A stretch of DNA of 55,554 nt from positions 1-55,554 of the forward strand of contig JAEMQQ010000005.1 of the NCBI GenBank assembly GCA_016463775.1, given 5' to 3'. The stretch is from Ilumatobacteraceae bacterium. Its GTDB lineage: Bacteria; Actinomycetota; Acidimicrobiia; Acidimicrobiales; Ilumatobacteraceae. This document shows, in pieces, positions 54,265 to 55,554 of the stretch. The notes beneath the pieces are model-generated. The model searched no databases, was not told the DNA's origin, and was given only the letters and a program-made list of their open reading frames with translations. The translations under genes and the position numbers were made by a program. Numbering within the stretch: the stretch's first letter is position 1; every line of letters starts with the position of its first letter.

Positions 54265-54338
54265 TCGGTGAGACGTACCAACAAATTGTCTGGTAACTCT
54301 CAATCACCGGGTCGGGGGTTCGAAGCCCTCACCGCCAA
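54263..54338 (+). pseudogene. tRNA-like remnant (3' half well formed), possible attachment site
   Basis: GGGGG-TTCGAAG-CCCTC (54314-54330) is a standard T-arm and ACCGCCA plus A (54331-54338) a 3' acceptor. Upstream, GGTAA-CTCTCAA-TCACC (54292-54308) can form an anticodon arm with loop CTC, though one A-C pair is mismatched. The 5' part (54263-54291) gives only 5 of 7 acceptor pairs and a D-loop without GG. It looks like a decayed tRNA or the 3' tRNA fragment left at an integration junction. The G+C drop begins at its end. Confidence 0.55.
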
Positions 54339-54410
54339 CGTATTATGGTGAATTAGTTGTATGTCCGCCAAAAATCATCGGCTTAACTTGGTTTTTCAAT
54401 TGGGAGAGAA

Positions 54411-55554
54411 ATGAAGCCTGTGAAAATCGCTGATTTTGGAATTACCGAAGAGTTTGGCTATTTGCCGGCCTATGCACCAGCTCACAGCTTGTCAGCCGGT
54501 AATGAAGAGTGGGATCAGTTTGGTAGAGACATCCCAAAGTTATTGATGGGTACCAACTTTCGATCTCGTGTGAAAGCACTTCCTGAATTTAATGTGAAGA
54601 AGTTAAACGGCGAGGCTGAGATTCAGCGAGCTATGTTGATTTTGAGTTACATCGGTCAGTCCTATCAATGGTCTGAAAGTAACCCTGCAACTGTTATGCC
54701 AGCAAACTTGGCCGTTCCGTGGTACCAAGTAGGCAAAATCGTTGGCAGGCCGCCAATTCTTTCCTACCAAAGTTACGCCTCAGATAATTGGCGCAGATTT
54801 GATACTGCTGGCCCAATCGAGTGTGGAAATATCGGCTTACTTCAATGTTTCTTGGGCGGCCAAGATGAAGAGTGGTTCATTTTAATTCACATTGATATTG
54901 AGAAAAAAGCAGGCAAGGCACTTAAGGCCATTGAGGATGCACATAGCGCGGTCTCGAACAATGATGCTGATCAGCTAGAGGCGTCAATGACAAATTTACG
55001 TAATGCTCTGACTTCGATGTATGAAGTACTCGGGAGAATGCCAGAAAGATGCGACCCTTATATCTATTTTCATCGAGTGCGTCCTTACATTTTTGGCTGG
55101 CGCAATAATCCATCCCTACCAGATGGTGTGATTTATGAAGGTGTGGATGAGTATCAAGGGGTTGGACAGAAATTTCGTGGAGAAACCGGTGCTCAAAGTG
55201 CCATCATTCCAGCGATGGATGCGGTTCTAGGAATCGACCATGAGCAGGATCAACTACGGGAGTATTTAATGGAGATGCGCATGTATATGCCCCCACGACA
55301 TGTGGCTTTTATCGAAGCAGTTGAAGCTGGTCCATCAGTTCGCAATTTCGTATCCGGAGCAAAGCGACTTGCACTTACAACCGTATTCAATGAGTGCGTT
55401 GAGTTGGTAGCAAACTTCAGAGCGATGCATCTTGAATATGCGGGGACTTATATCCACTCACAAGCACAAGCAACCCCGGGAAATCCATCGGCAGTGGGCA
55501 CTGGTGGAACCCCATTTATGACCTATCTTCGCAAGCACCGTGATGAGACAAAGA
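54411..55554 (+). CDS. Indoleamine 2,3-dioxygenase family heme protein (3' end off window)
   Basis: 381 residues are visible from ATG 54411 (GGGAGAG upstream). It follows human IDO1 closely in the second half: 'DPYIYFHRVRPYIFGW' (Tyr219, Phe220 and Arg224 at the F226/F227/R231 sites), 'GETGAQSAIIPAMDAVLGI', 'YMPPRHVAFIEAV', proximal heme ligand His340 in 'RAMHLEYAGTYI', and the 'GTGGTPFMTYLRKHRDE' active-site loop. It would open the indole ring of tryptophan or a related indole to N-formylkynurenine. Only the C-terminal end is cut. Codons are much more AT-rich than the rest of the window, suggesting transfer. Confidence 0.93.
   Translation, partial: MKPVKIADFGITEEFGYLPAYAPAHSLSAGNEEWDQFGRDIPKLLMGTNFRSRVKALPEFNVKKLNGEAEIQRAMLILSYIGQSYQWSESNPATVMPANLAVPWYQVGKIVGRPPILSYQSYASDNWRRFDTAGPIECGNIGLLQCFLGGQDEEWFILIHIDIEKKAGKALKAIEDAHSAVSNNDADQLEASMTNLRNALTSMYEVLGRMPERCDPYIYFHRVRPYIFGWRNNPSLPDGVIYEGVDEYQGVGQKFRGETGAQSAIIPAMDAVLGIDHEQDQLREYLMEMRMYMPPRHVAFIEAVEAGPSVRNFVSGAKRLALTTVFNECVELVANFRAMHLEYAGTYIHSQAQATPGNPSAVGTGGTPFMTYLRKHRDETK

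Noticed and set aside
54922-55113. 63-codon minus-strand frame in the right-end segment
   Set aside because: It is antisense to the IDO reading frame, which is intact over the same bases.
1-55554. CRISPR array, IS element, prophage or toxin-antitoxin pair
   Set aside because: No regularly spaced repeats, no terminal inverted repeats with a transposase, and no phage structural genes were seen; the only recombinase is XerC, a housekeeping type.

Overview
The window is a gene-dense bacterial chromosome segment of about 60% G+C. GTG, TTG and ATG starts, 4-base ATGA/GTGA/TTGA overlaps, TANNNT-type -10 boxes, a BldD-like regulator, a WhiG/FliA-type sigma factor and a relative of mycothiol-dependent nitroreductases all point to Actinomycetota. 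Moderate G+C, many GTG starts and the gene set suggest Acidimicrobiia (Ilumatobacter-like); the class is an inference, the phylum is fairly secure.

Layout. 1-3489: a cut-off D-threonine-aldolase-like gene, a tRNA with anticodon UAG and a short variable arm, and two fold-type II PLP enzymes. 3500-9462: clpP, a small lipoprotein, then comM-dprA-xerC-whiG and a degenerate M23-like exported protein. 9463-17588: the operon rpsB-tsf-pyrH-frr-cdsA-dxr-rseP-ispG, preceded by a structured leader that can form a pseudoknot over the rpsB ribosome-binding site. 17594-21089 (minus): proS-manA-SGNH hydrolase. 21090-25724: a leader with an intrinsic terminator, then rimP-nusA-infB without ylxR or rbfA. 25749-30154: DsbA-fold protein, acetylpolyamine-amidohydrolase-like enzyme, PAC2 protein, APH-family kinase-like protein, thioredoxin/TPR protein. 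30221-33997: comEA, a membrane protein, comEC, holA, rpsT. 34075-42973: lepA, MFS exporter, photolyase, hrcA, dnaJ, rsmE, bldD-like, hemW. 43006-45360: tRNA-Val(GAC), a Cas4/RecB-like nuclease, a GT-C-like membrane protein. 45357-54264: alkylsulfatase-like hydrolase, acyl-CoA dehydrogenase, icd, quinone oxidoreductase, gltA, a short carboxyltransferase, a HAD-PlsC fusion. 54265-55554: a tRNA 3'-end-like remnant, then AT-richer DNA carrying an indoleamine 2,3-dioxygenase gene that runs off the edge.

Most of the window is conserved housekeeping: translation (rpsB, tsf, frr, proS, rimP, nusA, infB, lepA, rpsT), MEP isoprenoid synthesis (dxr, ispG), phospholipid synthesis (cdsA, HAD-PlsC), TCA entry (gltA, icd), protein quality control (clpP, hrcA, dnaJ, rseP) and DNA uptake (comM, dprA, comEA, comEC). 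The parts least explained by housekeeping are the low-G+C right end with the IDO gene, the UAG tRNA, the rpsB and rimP leaders, and the BldD-like protein with a complete c-di-GMP-binding signature. No IS element, prophage or CRISPR array was seen, and no gene-free stretch exceeds 300 bases.
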